Positions 42,735-52,361 of a DNA stretch of 64,000 nucleotides are shown here, piece by piece. The DNA lies in contig QNQO01000545.1 in assembly GCA_003290165.1 (NCBI GenBank), forward strand, positions 1 to 64,000, given 5' to 3'. Every line of letters begins with the position of its first letter. Position 1 is the first letter of the stretch. The DNA comes from Berberis thunbergii. Taxonomy: Eukaryota > Streptophyta > Magnoliopsida > Ranunculales > Berberidaceae. Under the pieces are notes generated by a model. It ran no database searches. It was not told the origin of the DNA and saw only the letters and a program-made list of their open reading frames with translations. The position numbers and the translations under genes were made by a program.

Positions 42735-45146
42735 AACTTAGCTTGGATGACTTAATGAAGAAGATTGTCGTGGTAATTCGGATTCTTTATGGGCTTCTTT
42801 CATGAGGAACAATACTGGCTGCCTAGAGTTGCTTTGAGTGGTCAAATTGTAAAATGTGGGGCTTCACCCTTTTACAAGGAGATCATGCTTTGTAAATTTT
42901 TGTTATTGAGTAATTCATTTTGGCGCATTGGCAAGGGCTCTATTAGCTTCTATGAGGAAAACTGGAATATTGTGGTGTCTTTTAGAAGGTTGGAGGATTT
43001 AGTTATTCGTGGTAGTTGGCCCACGGTAAGGGAAATTAATTTGGGCAATTTTGAATTGATCAACCCAACTCTAAGGCCGATGGCGCGTAATTTCTATGTA
43101 GAAAGATTGCGTGGTGAGAGATGTGGTGATGATAGTTGTGCATGGGCTCCGAATTCGGATGGTCTTTTTTCTCTTCACTCGGCGTATGAACTGTTACGAA
43201 GTCATGGGGTGGTAAGTGAGTTAAGTAAAAAGATACGACAATACATCATTCCTTCCAGAATATCAGCTTTTGTGTGGAAACTATTGCGAAGAGGTGTGTC
43301 AGTGAACGGGGAGTTGCACAGATGCGGTTTTAGCTTAGCCTCAAGATTAGATGTTGTTTCTTTCCGAAAACGGAATCTTTGAATCACTTATTTCTTGATG
43401 GAAACTTGGCGATAAAGGTGTGGAACCATTTTGAAGGGATTTTTTATGTGCATATAAGGAAACTAGCAGAGATCTCCACGGTTTTATTGATATGGTTCAA
43501 AAGAGCAAAGATGAAGTCTCAAACAGGTGTGTTATATTTCCTGACTCCTATATTTATTTTATGGGAAATTTGGAAGCAAAGATGTAAGCATGTTTATGAA
43601 GATGCTTCTCCAAATTCTGCTTTTGTGATCTTAACCATTAGGCGAAATTTGAGGTTGGCAAACAATTTTATCATTATGAAACAAATCGGTCAGAATAAAA
43701 ACCCATTAAGGGTTTTGGGTTACATGAGATCCCAGTTAGAAGGAAGGAAGTTAGAATCGTTTATTGGATCCCACCTTCTACAAATTTTGTTGCTCTCAAT
43801 GTTGATCGATCCTCTCGCAGAAACAAGGCATCGAGATGTGTGCTTATTAGATACTCAAGGGGTCGTTGTGTTGTGGGAAAGCAATTTTATTTCAGGGAAG
43901 GATCCAATAACAAAGCGGAAGCTTTGGCGCTTATGGAAGGTTTGCGACTTTGTTTGTCATTGGGATTGAGAAAAGTGATGGTTCAATCGGATTCGAAACT
44001 TGTTTGTGATTGGTTTAGGAAGACTTTCAAAATTCCGTGGCATTTGGAGAATATTTTTAGAGAAATAAAGTTGATTGGAGACAAAATGTTGATAGAGTGC
44101 AATCATATCTATAGAGAGGCCAATGCGGTGGCGGATGCGCTAGCTGATAAAGCACAAAAAGATTGTAGGACTGTCACTTTTGGAGCTGATGATCTACCTA
44201 GGCGTTTGGCAGGGCTAGTTTTGCTTAAAGGTTGCCAAACAGCTTATGTCCGTCATGGGGATGAATAGAGGAGGTACTTGGTGTTGTTATGCATGGTTCA
44301 GTCACTAAAGAGTGTCGATGTTACGGAACAACAAATTTGTTTGCAAGGAACAACTTTGTTTGCAGGGACGGTTGTGCCAAGGAGTTGGACAATGTTGTTG
44401 TCCTTGCGTGCTGGGCAGAGTCTGCACCTGGCTCTGTTCTGGTGTTGCGCGGGGATGCTGAGTGGTGTATTGTCTGTTGCAAAGGATTGGGCTGCATTTT
44501 CTTTGGAAGGTATGTGCTTTTGGTGTTTGCTGCAAGCTCCAACTTGAACATGCAAGAACTTTCTTGCAAGTTGCAAGTTGCAAGTTGTTATATTGCAACT
44601 TGAAATTTTGCAAGTGGTTAGTGTTGTCAGGTTGCAAGTGGTTTGCAAATTGGTTATGAAAGTTGTTATGTGTACGTTGCAGGTTGTTATATTAGCAATG
44701 CAAGTTGTGCATATGGTTTCTGGGTAGAATTTGCAATTCGGTTAAGTCTTTGTTTGATCTTTATGTTTTGGTTAGGAGACCTTACCTTTTGGCGATGTTG
44801 GCCTAGTTCATGGTTATTCTTTTAAGGTCTAAAACTTTTCATGTTTTAGGCCTTATTCTAAGGTTTAAAACTCTCCTTGGTTGAGGCCTTATCCTTGGTG
44901 AATTAGGGCTAGAATCAAAATTTCCTTTTGTTATGTTGTGATTTACTTGGTAGTAGGCCTTTTTTTCTTAAGGACTACTCTCTGATAAATCAAGCATTTG
45001 CAAGGTCTTTTTTTTATATAGAAATATGTTTTTTCTCGGGCAAAGTCGTCATGTACCCTTGACAAGTGTATAAGATTTTTTCAAGTAATAAAGGTCTGGC
45101 ATCCCATAGCTGCCCCTCCCCACTAGAGGTTTAAATTAAAAAAAAA
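42735..45146 (+). mobile_element. L1-type LINE, 5'-truncated, 3' half
   Basis: It holds the end of ORF2 (zinc-binding region and RNase H, with frameshifts), a GC-rich 3' untranslated part with repeated TTGCAAGTTGCAAGTTG near 44,560-44,590, the family tail (GTCGTCATGTACCC, AATAAAGGTCTGGCATCCCA, GCCCCTCC) and an A run at 45,131-45,146. Target duplications could not be fixed. It lies inside the 18.5-kb hAT element. Confidence 0.72.
42789..44268 (+). pseudogene. LINE ORF2 C-terminus: zinc-binding domain and RNase H
   Basis: The first frame gives GKGSISFYEENW, DSCAWAPNSDGLFSLHSAYE and IPSRISAFVWKLLRRGVSVN, the RVT-linked zinc-binding domain, ending at 43,382 after a frameshift. The next frame has NHLFLDGNLAIKVWNHF and FILWEIWKQRCKHVYE. 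A third frame has LNVDRSSRRNKASRCVLIRY, REGSNNKAEALALMEGLRLC and MVQSDSKLVCDWF, then EANAVADALADKAQ and a stop at 44,268. The Asp (NVD), Glu (KAE) and Asp (QSD) of RNase H are kept. Two frameshifts inactivate it. This RNase H is what the 16.8-27.1-kb copy lacks. Confidence 0.83.
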
Positions 45147-45560
45147 ATGGCCTGGTACAATTACACATGAACTTATCATCCTAGCTAGTTACACATGAAC
45201 TTTTGGAGAACCATTCTCTCATCAATCACAATTAATGGAAATATTGGTCGTCCTTGCAGGTTTAGATTGTAAAAGCAGGTGTCCAGTTGTTTTCATTTTA
45301 TAGATTCTAATAGTTTGAAAAGGTTGGGTGCAATGGAAAGTGTTTGTATCAGCTATCATGACAGGGATGAATGCATTGTTTTATTTCATCATATCCTCTA
45401 GCTGCAACTCGTTGGAGTTGCTTTATTTTTCTACATTGAAGTGTGGATGTAACTGAGGTGCTAGAAAATCTAAATAATATTGTAAATACTATATTGTTAC
45501 AGCCACAAGACAAATGACTCAATTATTATTGTTGGTTCTTCAAATAAATTGATGTATTCT
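45147..45560. other. No gene recognised
   Basis: AT-rich DNA between the LINE tail and the CGGTTCGAA-rich right end of the 18.5-kb hAT element. Confidence 0.4.
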
Positions 45561-45737
45561 CTGGAACCGTTTGGAACTGTAGGAATCAGACCGTTTCAAA
45601 CGGTTCGAATTAGGTTTGGTTCTAATATTCAAAATGAGGGAATCCGAACCGGGCCGAATCCGTAAAATTTAAAAGGTTTGAGTTAGGTTTTTCAAAATTT
45701 GGAATTGATTTGGACCGTGCCCACCCCTACCCACAAC

Positions 45738-45786
45738 TAGCTTTGTTTGATCACTTTCCTCAATTCCCAAAACCTCATTTCTGCAA

Positions 45787-45824
<38 letters not shown>

Positions 45825-47086
45825 TACCTTTCAATTAAAAAAATTAATTTATTTTGTTTATCCTATAGCTTTCAAAGATTTTTAATTTTGATATTTTATC
45901 TATATGGTTTTATACTTTATATGTATTTCATATTAATTTTTTATTTCCTAAATAATTAATATTTATTAATTTTTACTTAAATCTATCATAAAAGTTACAA
46001 AATATCATAATTTATAATTTTGTTGATTTTGAATAAAAAAAAAATACCCGTGTTTGGCATGGGCAAAAATAGTTGGTGAAATTAGTATATAGAAGTTGAT
46101 ATGTAATGACCGATCCTCACACACTGTTAATGCAAGGGATTTTTTTTGTTATAGAAGTTGATATACGTGCAATTTGAATTTAGTAATCAAACCCTCATTT
46201 TTTCCACATCAAAGGAATTGTAATTCTTACTTCATTAGTCATAAGGATATGCCTTGTATTTAGTTATGAATACTTACAATATACTATAATATTATGGGTT
46301 ATAGTCATTGTCCTAAATTGACATTTTTGTAACAATCTCCAAAACAATATCACTTTTGAGCTGAGACAGTCCACCAAACAATTTCAAGTCAAAATTAAAT
46401 TCAGTAAAAAAAATGATATAATAAATTAGATCATCATGAACAGTATCACTTGTAGCATCATACCCTTCATGGTGATACAATTAATGTATCATTTTATTTG
46501 TAAAAATGTGTAAAATTGCTTGATGGACTTTTATAACTCAAAAGTTATACTGTTTTGGAGGTTGTTACAAAAATATCAATTTAATGTTGTGAATGAATTG
46601 AACGAGTGAAGTAAAACCAAAACTTATGCATTCTTAGTAAAGTTATTTCTTTCCTCGTAACTTAAGTTCCTTTCAAACGAAAAATTACCTACAAATAAAT
46701 TTGTCATTTAGTTGTTTGGAAATTTCCACAAAAATTATAAGAAATTTCTTAAATTACTGAAATGCTACCCAATAGCAAGCTCTTCTCCATTTGATATTAT
46801 ATCTTTTTTTAATCATTTCCCGCAATTGAAATTGAGAGAGTAAGTGATTGGAAAGTCTTACACCTTTGTCTCCCTTTAGTAATTATGATGCTTGCAAGGG
46901 ACTTGCAAAGTTTGTCTCTTCTTCTTTGTTTCTCTGCCAATCAACAGTTCTCAACTTCATTAACGTACAGGTTATCAGATCCTTAACAACCCAACTTTCC
47001 CTAAAAAAAAAAAAAAAAACTTCATTAACGTCAAAACTTGGAAATTTTTTGTCCCTATTTTAACGCCAAAAGTGCAATTGTGTTTT
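45738..47086. other. AT-rich DNA with an (AAT)n microsatellite, no gene
   Basis: An (AAT/ATA)n run of about 12 units lies at 45,786-45,822. A segment around GTATCACTTGTAGCATC..GATACA near 46,440-46,500 has weak inverted similarity with nearby sequence. There are no convincing open frames. Confidence 0.5.
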
Positions 47087-47162
47087 CACTACAACACAGA
47101 AGGTTCGACACATTATGCTATTGTGTCATTGATGCACTCACAGTGGTCTAATTTGCTTGCAG

Positions 47163-47997
47163 GAAATTCATCAAGGCACTCATTCAAGGTGTTCTTCCTG
47201 GGATTGCTTTAAAGATATTCCTTATTCTTCTGCCAACAATATTGATGTTTATGTCAAAAATTGAAGGCTTTATATCCATATCAGAACTGGAGAGGAAATC
47301 AGCAGCCAGATATTATATTTTTCAGCTTATTAACGTATTCCTTGGGAGTGTAGTCACTGGAACTGCATTTCAACAACTTAATACTTTTATAAAGCTACCA
47401 ACTAGTGAGTAAGTCCCTGTCAAACTATTTATCACTTTTGTTAAGCTTTAAAGTGCTCGTCCTTGTTAATCATCATAATAGGGTGAAGTTATTTTGAATC
47501 ATGTCATTTGTGTATGCACAGGTAGAAGAGTTATCTAGTATTGCGTGTTATTTCTTGGGTGGGAAAGAGCTGATATTATATATAGCTGATCATGATGAAC
47601 ATCCATAAGCTTCTAGATCATCTTATCTAGTAGTACCCCCTTTTCTTGTGACTGGTTTTTTATCTTATGGTCTTTGATCCCAACCCCTACCACTTATCTG
47701 TCATGGAGTTTATTTCCACTTTTTATTGAGTCCTCTGACCTTGTATGGAGACAACTTATACTTTATTTGAGATTCATATAATTGTGTGGTTATTTGTGGT
47801 GCAGAATTCCCAGAATAATTGGTGAATCAATTCCAATGAAAGCATCTTTCTTCATAACTTACATAATGGTTTATGGATGGGCTGGAGTTGCTAGAGAGAT
47901 TATAAGGTTGAAACCATTGGTCATTTTCCATTTAAGAAATTTTTTCTTGGTGAAGACTAAAAGGGACAGGGAAGAAGCAATGGATCCAGTTATTCAG
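47163..47997 (+). pseudogene. OSCA/CSC1-like hyperosmolality-gated channel fragment, two exons
   Basis: Exon 47,163-47,408 has KFIKALIQGVLPGIALKIFL, ILLPTILMFMSKIEGF and LERKSAARYYIFQLINVFLG. Exon 47,805-47,997 has IIGESIPMKASFFITYIMVY, GWAGVAREIIRLKPLVIFHL and KNF-like RNFFLVKTKRDREEAMDP. These are consecutive parts of the RSN1_7TM (DUF221) membrane domain of plant OSCA/CSC1 mechanosensitive or osmosensing calcium channels. About 145 of some 750 codons are present, with open frame and clean splice sites (CTTGCAG, GTAAGT, GTGCAG, GTTAGT). The conserved D in IMVDGW is Y here. The rest of the gene is missing. Confidence 0.9.
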
Positions 47998-48159
47998 GTT
48001 AGTGCCTTCAGAGAAAGGAAAGCCCTTGCCTGCTTGACATTGGATGATTAAAAAACAGCAGTAAATCAACTACACCGCATGGTGAATGCTGCGCATAGCA
48101 AGCATGTTCAAGAGGCACTAATGGAGGAGAGGACCACAACATTGAATGTACTGGAAGCC

Positions 48160-48775
48160 TAAATGATTTGGTGTTGTTGCGTTCGAGTGAAAGTCGGGTG
48201 CAGCAGGTTTGTTGTGGCCGGTCTGCGGGCCGTGTTGCAGTTTCTGCTATTGAGGGTGTGGTTGATGTGTTTGCTGTTATTGCTGCAGGTGTGCAAGTTG
48301 CGTTGCTTGGTTATTTTGGACAGTTTGGCGCAGCTCTTGGCTGTGAGTTGCGCTAGCTGCTACGTGTATGCAAGTTGCAGGCTTGTGCTTGGTCGGTGAT
48401 TGCAATTGAACATTGTGACTGCAAGTTGCATTTTTGTGCTTGTAAGTTGCAAATTCAGTTTGCAAGTTGTGGAACAGTGCTTAAGTACTTGCCAATTGGC
48501 TTATCAAGCCTTTTATCCTTGGTGTAGTGGCTCGCTATGGATTGGGCGGCGTTGGCTGCTGCACTGAGGGCGTAGTGCTGAAATTGTCACTGAGCACTAA
48601 TTGGTTATGGCGTCTTGGGCAGAGTTTGTACAGGCTTTTGGGTCGATGTTTGGTATGGTGTGACCATGCTTCAACTGAAATAAATGTAGTCTGATCTTTA
48701 TTATTTGATAGATTTTGTGACTCGATGTAATACATTATTTTATTAATTACATTACTTTGCCCCCATTCATGGAAA
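48160..48775 (+). other. GC-rich segment resembling LINE 3' untranslated DNA
   Basis: TTGGTGTTGTTGCGTTCGAG, GTGCAAGTTGCGTTGC and GCAAGTTGCAGG recall the 44,280-44,650 part of the LINE there. No tail or duplication was identified. It may be a LINE fragment carried inside the small CACTA element. Confidence 0.35.
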
Positions 48776-48829
48776 TGTTTAAGTTTGGCACATTTAGATT
48801 TTTATTTTCTAGAAATAAAACTTAAAAGA

Positions 48830-49208
48830 TGTTATAAAAAAAATCATTTGATAGCACTTGATGAGTGCTATAGAAAAAAAATTGGCCTTGAGAAACACTA
48901 TATAAACTAATACAATAGCATTTGTTAAATGCTACGTGAGAGAAGACAATAGCGCTTCATAAACACTATTGTATAGTATACAATAACGTTTCAGTAACGT
49001 TATTGTATAGTATACAATAGTGTATACAATAGCATTTGAATAACGCTATTCTACAGTTTCTATAGCGTTTCAATGGTCTACTTATAAAACGCTATAAATA
49101 ACCTTGTATCTATTATAGCTTCGGCAGATACCCAGCGTTTTCTAAAATGCTATGGTATCCTATAATAACATTTTTAAAACGCTATTAATGAGCATTTGTG
49201 TTATAGTG
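48830..49208. repeat. Right subterminal array of the small family-B CACTA element
   Basis: At least eight ATAGCGTTT / AACGCTAT-type motifs with degenerate forms (ATAGCATTTG, AACGTTATTG) run up to the terminus at 49,208. Confidence 0.75.
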
Positions 49209-49211
49209 TTT

Positions 49212-50229
49212 CCTTCCATTAATGGAAAAAACTTGTATATTCTCTTCTTATCTCCTTCATGCATCGAAGCTTTATTTCTCTCATTTGCGCAAGTTTTTTT
49301 TTTTTTTTTTTTTTTTTTTGTGGTTCAAAAGGAGGTTGATGGGGAAGTTCATTAATGGTTCAATCTTCAAATCTCTCTGTAGTCAACATCACTCGTAAAT
49401 GAACAAAAAAAATTCACATTTACTGTTGGTGCCTCTTCTTTATATTTCCTAATTTATTATCGTCTCACTTCATTTCTCTTTTCATCTTTATTAGACCATC
49501 AAGTTTCAAGCTCACAACATAACAACCAACAACTTTGAGATTCACGTGGATGACCTTCTAGTGCTTAACTTCCTCCTTCAATATTTGATAACTAATATGG
49601 AGTGTAATCTTAGTAACTTTGAATATATTATTGTAGCAAATGATAGTTTGTTGTACTAATTAATAGAACACATATATGATTTTGTTGTTGTTTAGCTTAT
49701 AGTTGTGCTACTTATATGTATGTTGACCCGGTTTTGGCATGTGCCAGCGATGCAACTGCATAGGTCCCCGAATTTTTTGTCCCAAATTTTTATTTTAATT
49801 TTTTGTAGTAAATATTATTTATATAAAAACATTAAAATCATAGACATATTTTCTTTATGTCTTGGCCCAATGTATTATTTTTTTTAAGCATCATTTGGCT
49901 ATGTGGTTTTGAAAGAAATTTTTTTCTTTTTTTAATTCTTAAAATAAAGAAATTTATTCTCAATTGCTCCATTTGTTAAAATACTTTCGTCTTCCAGAAA
50001 GGTCTTGAATTCAAGTCTCCCATCCTAATATGTATTTTTTTTTTCATTTTCATTTTACAAACCTCATGGGAGGTCTTGAATTTAGGTCTTGCTCCAACTT
50101 ACTAAAAGAAAAGGACATACATGTATTCGATTTTTAAATTTAAGACAAAAAAAATTATTATTTTTAATTTTATCTAAAGGACACCAATTTAATATCAAAG
50201 ACGACCCTGTATGTATGTTAAAAAAGAGA
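49212..50229. other. No gene; long T tract
   Basis: A run of about 28 T residues lies near 49,288-49,319. The remainder is AT-rich, with T/A tracts near 49,900-50,170. Confidence 0.5.
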
Positions 50230-50404
50230 AATTCTACCTGGCCTGGGAAACCGGCCTGGTTTGCTGCCTGGGAGGGGCCAAAATACATTTTTGCCCCTCC
50301 TTCTTAAACACTTTTTGGAGCTGTGTGTTTGAGGAGGGGCAAAAATGTATTTTTGTTCCTCCCAGGCAGCAAACCAGGCCGGTTTCCCAGGCCAGCTAGA
50401 ATTT
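50230..50404. mobile_element. Foldback MITE, well-preserved copy, about 175 bp
   Basis: AAATTCTACCTGGCCTGGGA and its continuation into GGTTTGCTGCCTGGGAGGGG pair almost perfectly with the right arm CCTCCCAGGCAGCAAACCAG..GGCCAGCTAGAATTT. The middle holds ACACTTTTTGGAGC. A diverged copy is at 29,042-29,209. No flanking duplication is clear. Confidence 0.82.
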
Positions 50405-50548
50405 TTGGTTTAAAAAAACACATATATGCATAGAAATTGTTTAAGTGTCGTAACCTTTGGATGCATGGGAGTGTCGGCTTTGATGTAAGTTGTTCATGAT
50501 GTTTGACATGTCTATTCTAATGTAATATTTTTACGATGCCTGGTATTT

Positions 50549-50654
50549 GGTGTTTGGTGGTACTAGGCACCGTAGATGTGCATGGAGATATAATTTCAGG
50601 GGCTTTATTTCCTATCTCCATGCACATCTACGGTGCCTGGTACCACCAAACACC
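50549..50654. repeat. 106-nt near-perfect hairpin (42-bp arms, 22-nt loop)
   Basis: The left arm 50,549-50,590 (starts GGTGTTTGGTGGTACTAGGC) and right arm 50,613-50,654 are complementary at 41 of 42 positions; the odd one would be a G-U pair in RNA. The loop begins TAATTTCAGG. Pairing stops sharply at both ends. It could be a young foldback MITE or a small-RNA precursor. Confidence 0.85.
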
Positions 50655-50809
50655 CTAGAAGAGTTCATTCTAATGATTAGCTTGCGATATACTATGACTT
50701 TGAATTGGTGTAGTGTGCCTCCAAATCAGTGTAGTAGGCCTAAGAAAGAGATGTAAACCATTATGATCTTAAACTATCCCACGGCTGGGTTGCATTCCTA
50801 TTTTTAGAT

Positions 50810-51045
50810 AAACTAGCTAACGCGGTGGCGGATGCTCTAGTGGATAGGGCTCAAAACGAGGATTCGAGTCAAGAGTTTGGGAACTCAAATCTACTAGTTA
50901 GAATTGCGGGATTGGTTTGCTTGGATATGAGGCGGACGCCGTACATTTGTCATGTTAAATGATGCGGAGTTGGACGTCTTTACGACAAATATAGGGTTGT
51001 TGTCCTCTGTTGCGCTGCATATATTGTAATATTTGTCTAATTAAA
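50810..51045 (+). pseudogene. LINE RNase H C-terminal fragment and 3' end
   Basis: The frame reads ANAVADALVDRAQNEDS, then LVRIAGLVCLDMRRTPYICH and VK, and stops at 50,962. It parallels ANAVADALADKAQ..RLAGLVLLKGC at the end of the 42.7-45.1-kb LINE. Only the last 50 codons and an AT-rich tail remain. Confidence 0.72.
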
Positions 51046-51202
51046 TAAATATAAAAATTTATTATTTATTAATTGTGGCGTATATTGTAATCTCATTTAT
51101 TGGGAAAAAAAATTTTGTTTGTCATTACTAAATAAAATAAAGTGTGTGTGTATTTAGCCAAAAATTTGTAAACCCTAATGTTGATGGATTGTTACTCAAT
51201 TG

Positions 51203-52353
51203 TAGGGGTGGGCATTTAGGACCGAAAACCCGGACCGAACCGACAACCGGACCGATCAGGTCGGTTCGGATCGGTTATAATTAATTAAAAAATTTTCGGT
51301 TGTAAAAGCCCGGGCCTTGGTTTCCATTTCTGAAACCCGTCGGTTAACCGGCCCGGCCCATTTTAAATAGCTAACTTAAAATGGAAACCCATCGACCACC
51401 TCCTCCCTCTCACAGCGAAGTCCCTCCCTCCCTCACCTCTCCCTCTCCTCTCCTTCTCACAGCTCCCTCTCCCTCTCACAGCGAAGTCCCTCCCTCCCTC
51501 ACCTCTCCCTCTCCTCTCCTCCTCACAGCTTCCTCTCCCTCTCACAGCGAAGTCCCTCCGCGAAGCATCGACCATCGATTGCGAAGCATCGACCGCCGCC
51601 TCCCTCTCCTCTCCCTCTCACAGCGAATCAACGACTCGACCGCCTCCCTCTCCTCTCCCTCTCAGCTCACAGCGAAGCATCGACCGCTCCTCTCCCTCTC
51701 ACAGCGAAGCATCCCTCTCACAGGCGAAGCATCCCTCGAAGATCATCCAGCGAAGCATCCCTCTCACAGCGAAGATCGACCGCTCCTCTCCCTCTTACAT
51801 CGAAGATCGACCGCTCCTCTCCCTCTCAGATCTAGATCTTGATCTGATCTCAGATCTGGTCTCAGATCTTGATCTTTATCAGATCTGATCTCTGATCTGA
51901 TATTTGATCATATCAGATCTGATTAGATCTTATCTGATCTCAGATCTTGATCAGATCTGGTATCTGATCTTGATCTGATCTCTGATCTGATCTCAGATCT
52001 TGATCAGATCTGATCTTTGATCATATCAGATCTGATTACGATGAATGTATGTTTTTTTGTAATTTTTTTTTAATTTGTTCTATTGTTTTTTTTGTAATTT
52101 TTATACTGTATTTTTTTTTATTGTACGATGATCTGTAATTTTTTGTATGATGATCAGTATATATATATTTTTTTTACTGTAGATATTTTTTTTGCTTTCA
52201 GAACCGAAACCGACCCGTAATTCGGTTAACCGGTACCTCGGTTATCTGGTGAACTCAGTCCGGTTTCGATTCTCATAAACACGGGCCCAAATTTTTCGGG
52301 CCGGTTTTCGGTTATTAGTTTTTGGGCCGGTTACCCGTACTTGCCCAACCCTA
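51203..52353. mobile_element. Non-autonomous hAT element, 1,151 bp, TSD CTCAATTG
   Basis: TAGGGGTGGGCATTTAGG at the left and GCCCAACCCTA at the right are inverted. The 8-bp duplication CTCAATTG is perfect (51,195-51,202 and 52,354-52,361). The subterminal DNA is rich in CGGTTCGG, CCGGACCG and GGCCGGTT motifs. The interior holds CCCTCTCACAGCGAAG repeats (51,400-51,830) and a GATCTGATCT tract. There is no transposase. Confidence 0.92.
51381..52040. repeat. CCCTCTCACAGCGAAG repeats and GATCTGATCT tract
   Basis: A 15-16-bp motif (CTCTCACAGCGAAG) recurs about ten times with spacers such as CATCGACCG; one 69-bp unit is tandemly duplicated at 51,408-51,550. From 51,830 it changes to overlapping GATCTGATCT/CAGATCTTGATC repeats. 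The Pro/Ser-rich open frame across the first part is a by-product of the repeat. Confidence 0.8.
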
Positions 52354-52361
52354 CTCAATTG

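Larger units (their letters stand above)
27226..45729. mobile_element. Outer hAT-type element, 18.5 kb including nested insertions
   Basis: The left end TAGGGGTGGGCAAACGG and right end GCCCACCCCTA are inverted, with CCCACAAT (27,218-27,225) and CCCACAAC (45,730-45,737) as an 8-bp duplication matching at 7 of 8. TAGGGGTGGGC termini are typical of plant hAT elements. Both ends carry motifs around ACGGTTCGGATCCG. No transposase is seen. The interior has been enlarged by Mutator-like, CACTA and LINE insertions. The pairing of two ends 18.5 kb apart rests on the duplication and the shared motifs. Confidence 0.7.
47087..49208 (+). mobile_element. Small Pack-CACTA element (family B), 2,122 bp, TSD TTT
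   Basis: The ends CACTACAACACAGAAGG (left) and TTTGTGTTATAGTG (right) are flanked by TTT on both sides (47,084-47,086; 49,209-49,211). The TTT is low complexity and so weak evidence alone. The right subterminal array (AGCGCTT, AACGCTATT, ATAGCGTTTC) and the inverted right end match the 30,891 element. Cargo on the plus strand is two OSCA/CSC1 exons. Confidence 0.77.

Noticed and set aside
44298..44648. Several overlapping open frames in the GC-rich LINE 3' region
   Set aside because: They lie on both strands and in all frames, downstream of the RNase H stop; composition effect.
50700..50712. TTGGTGTAGTG near 50,707 as a CACTA right end
   Set aside because: No ACGG/CCGT or AGCG repeats precede it; it looks like chance similarity.
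51381..51842. 153-codon Pro/Ser-rich open frame as a protein
   Set aside because: It coincides with a minisatellite inside a hAT element; no known domain.
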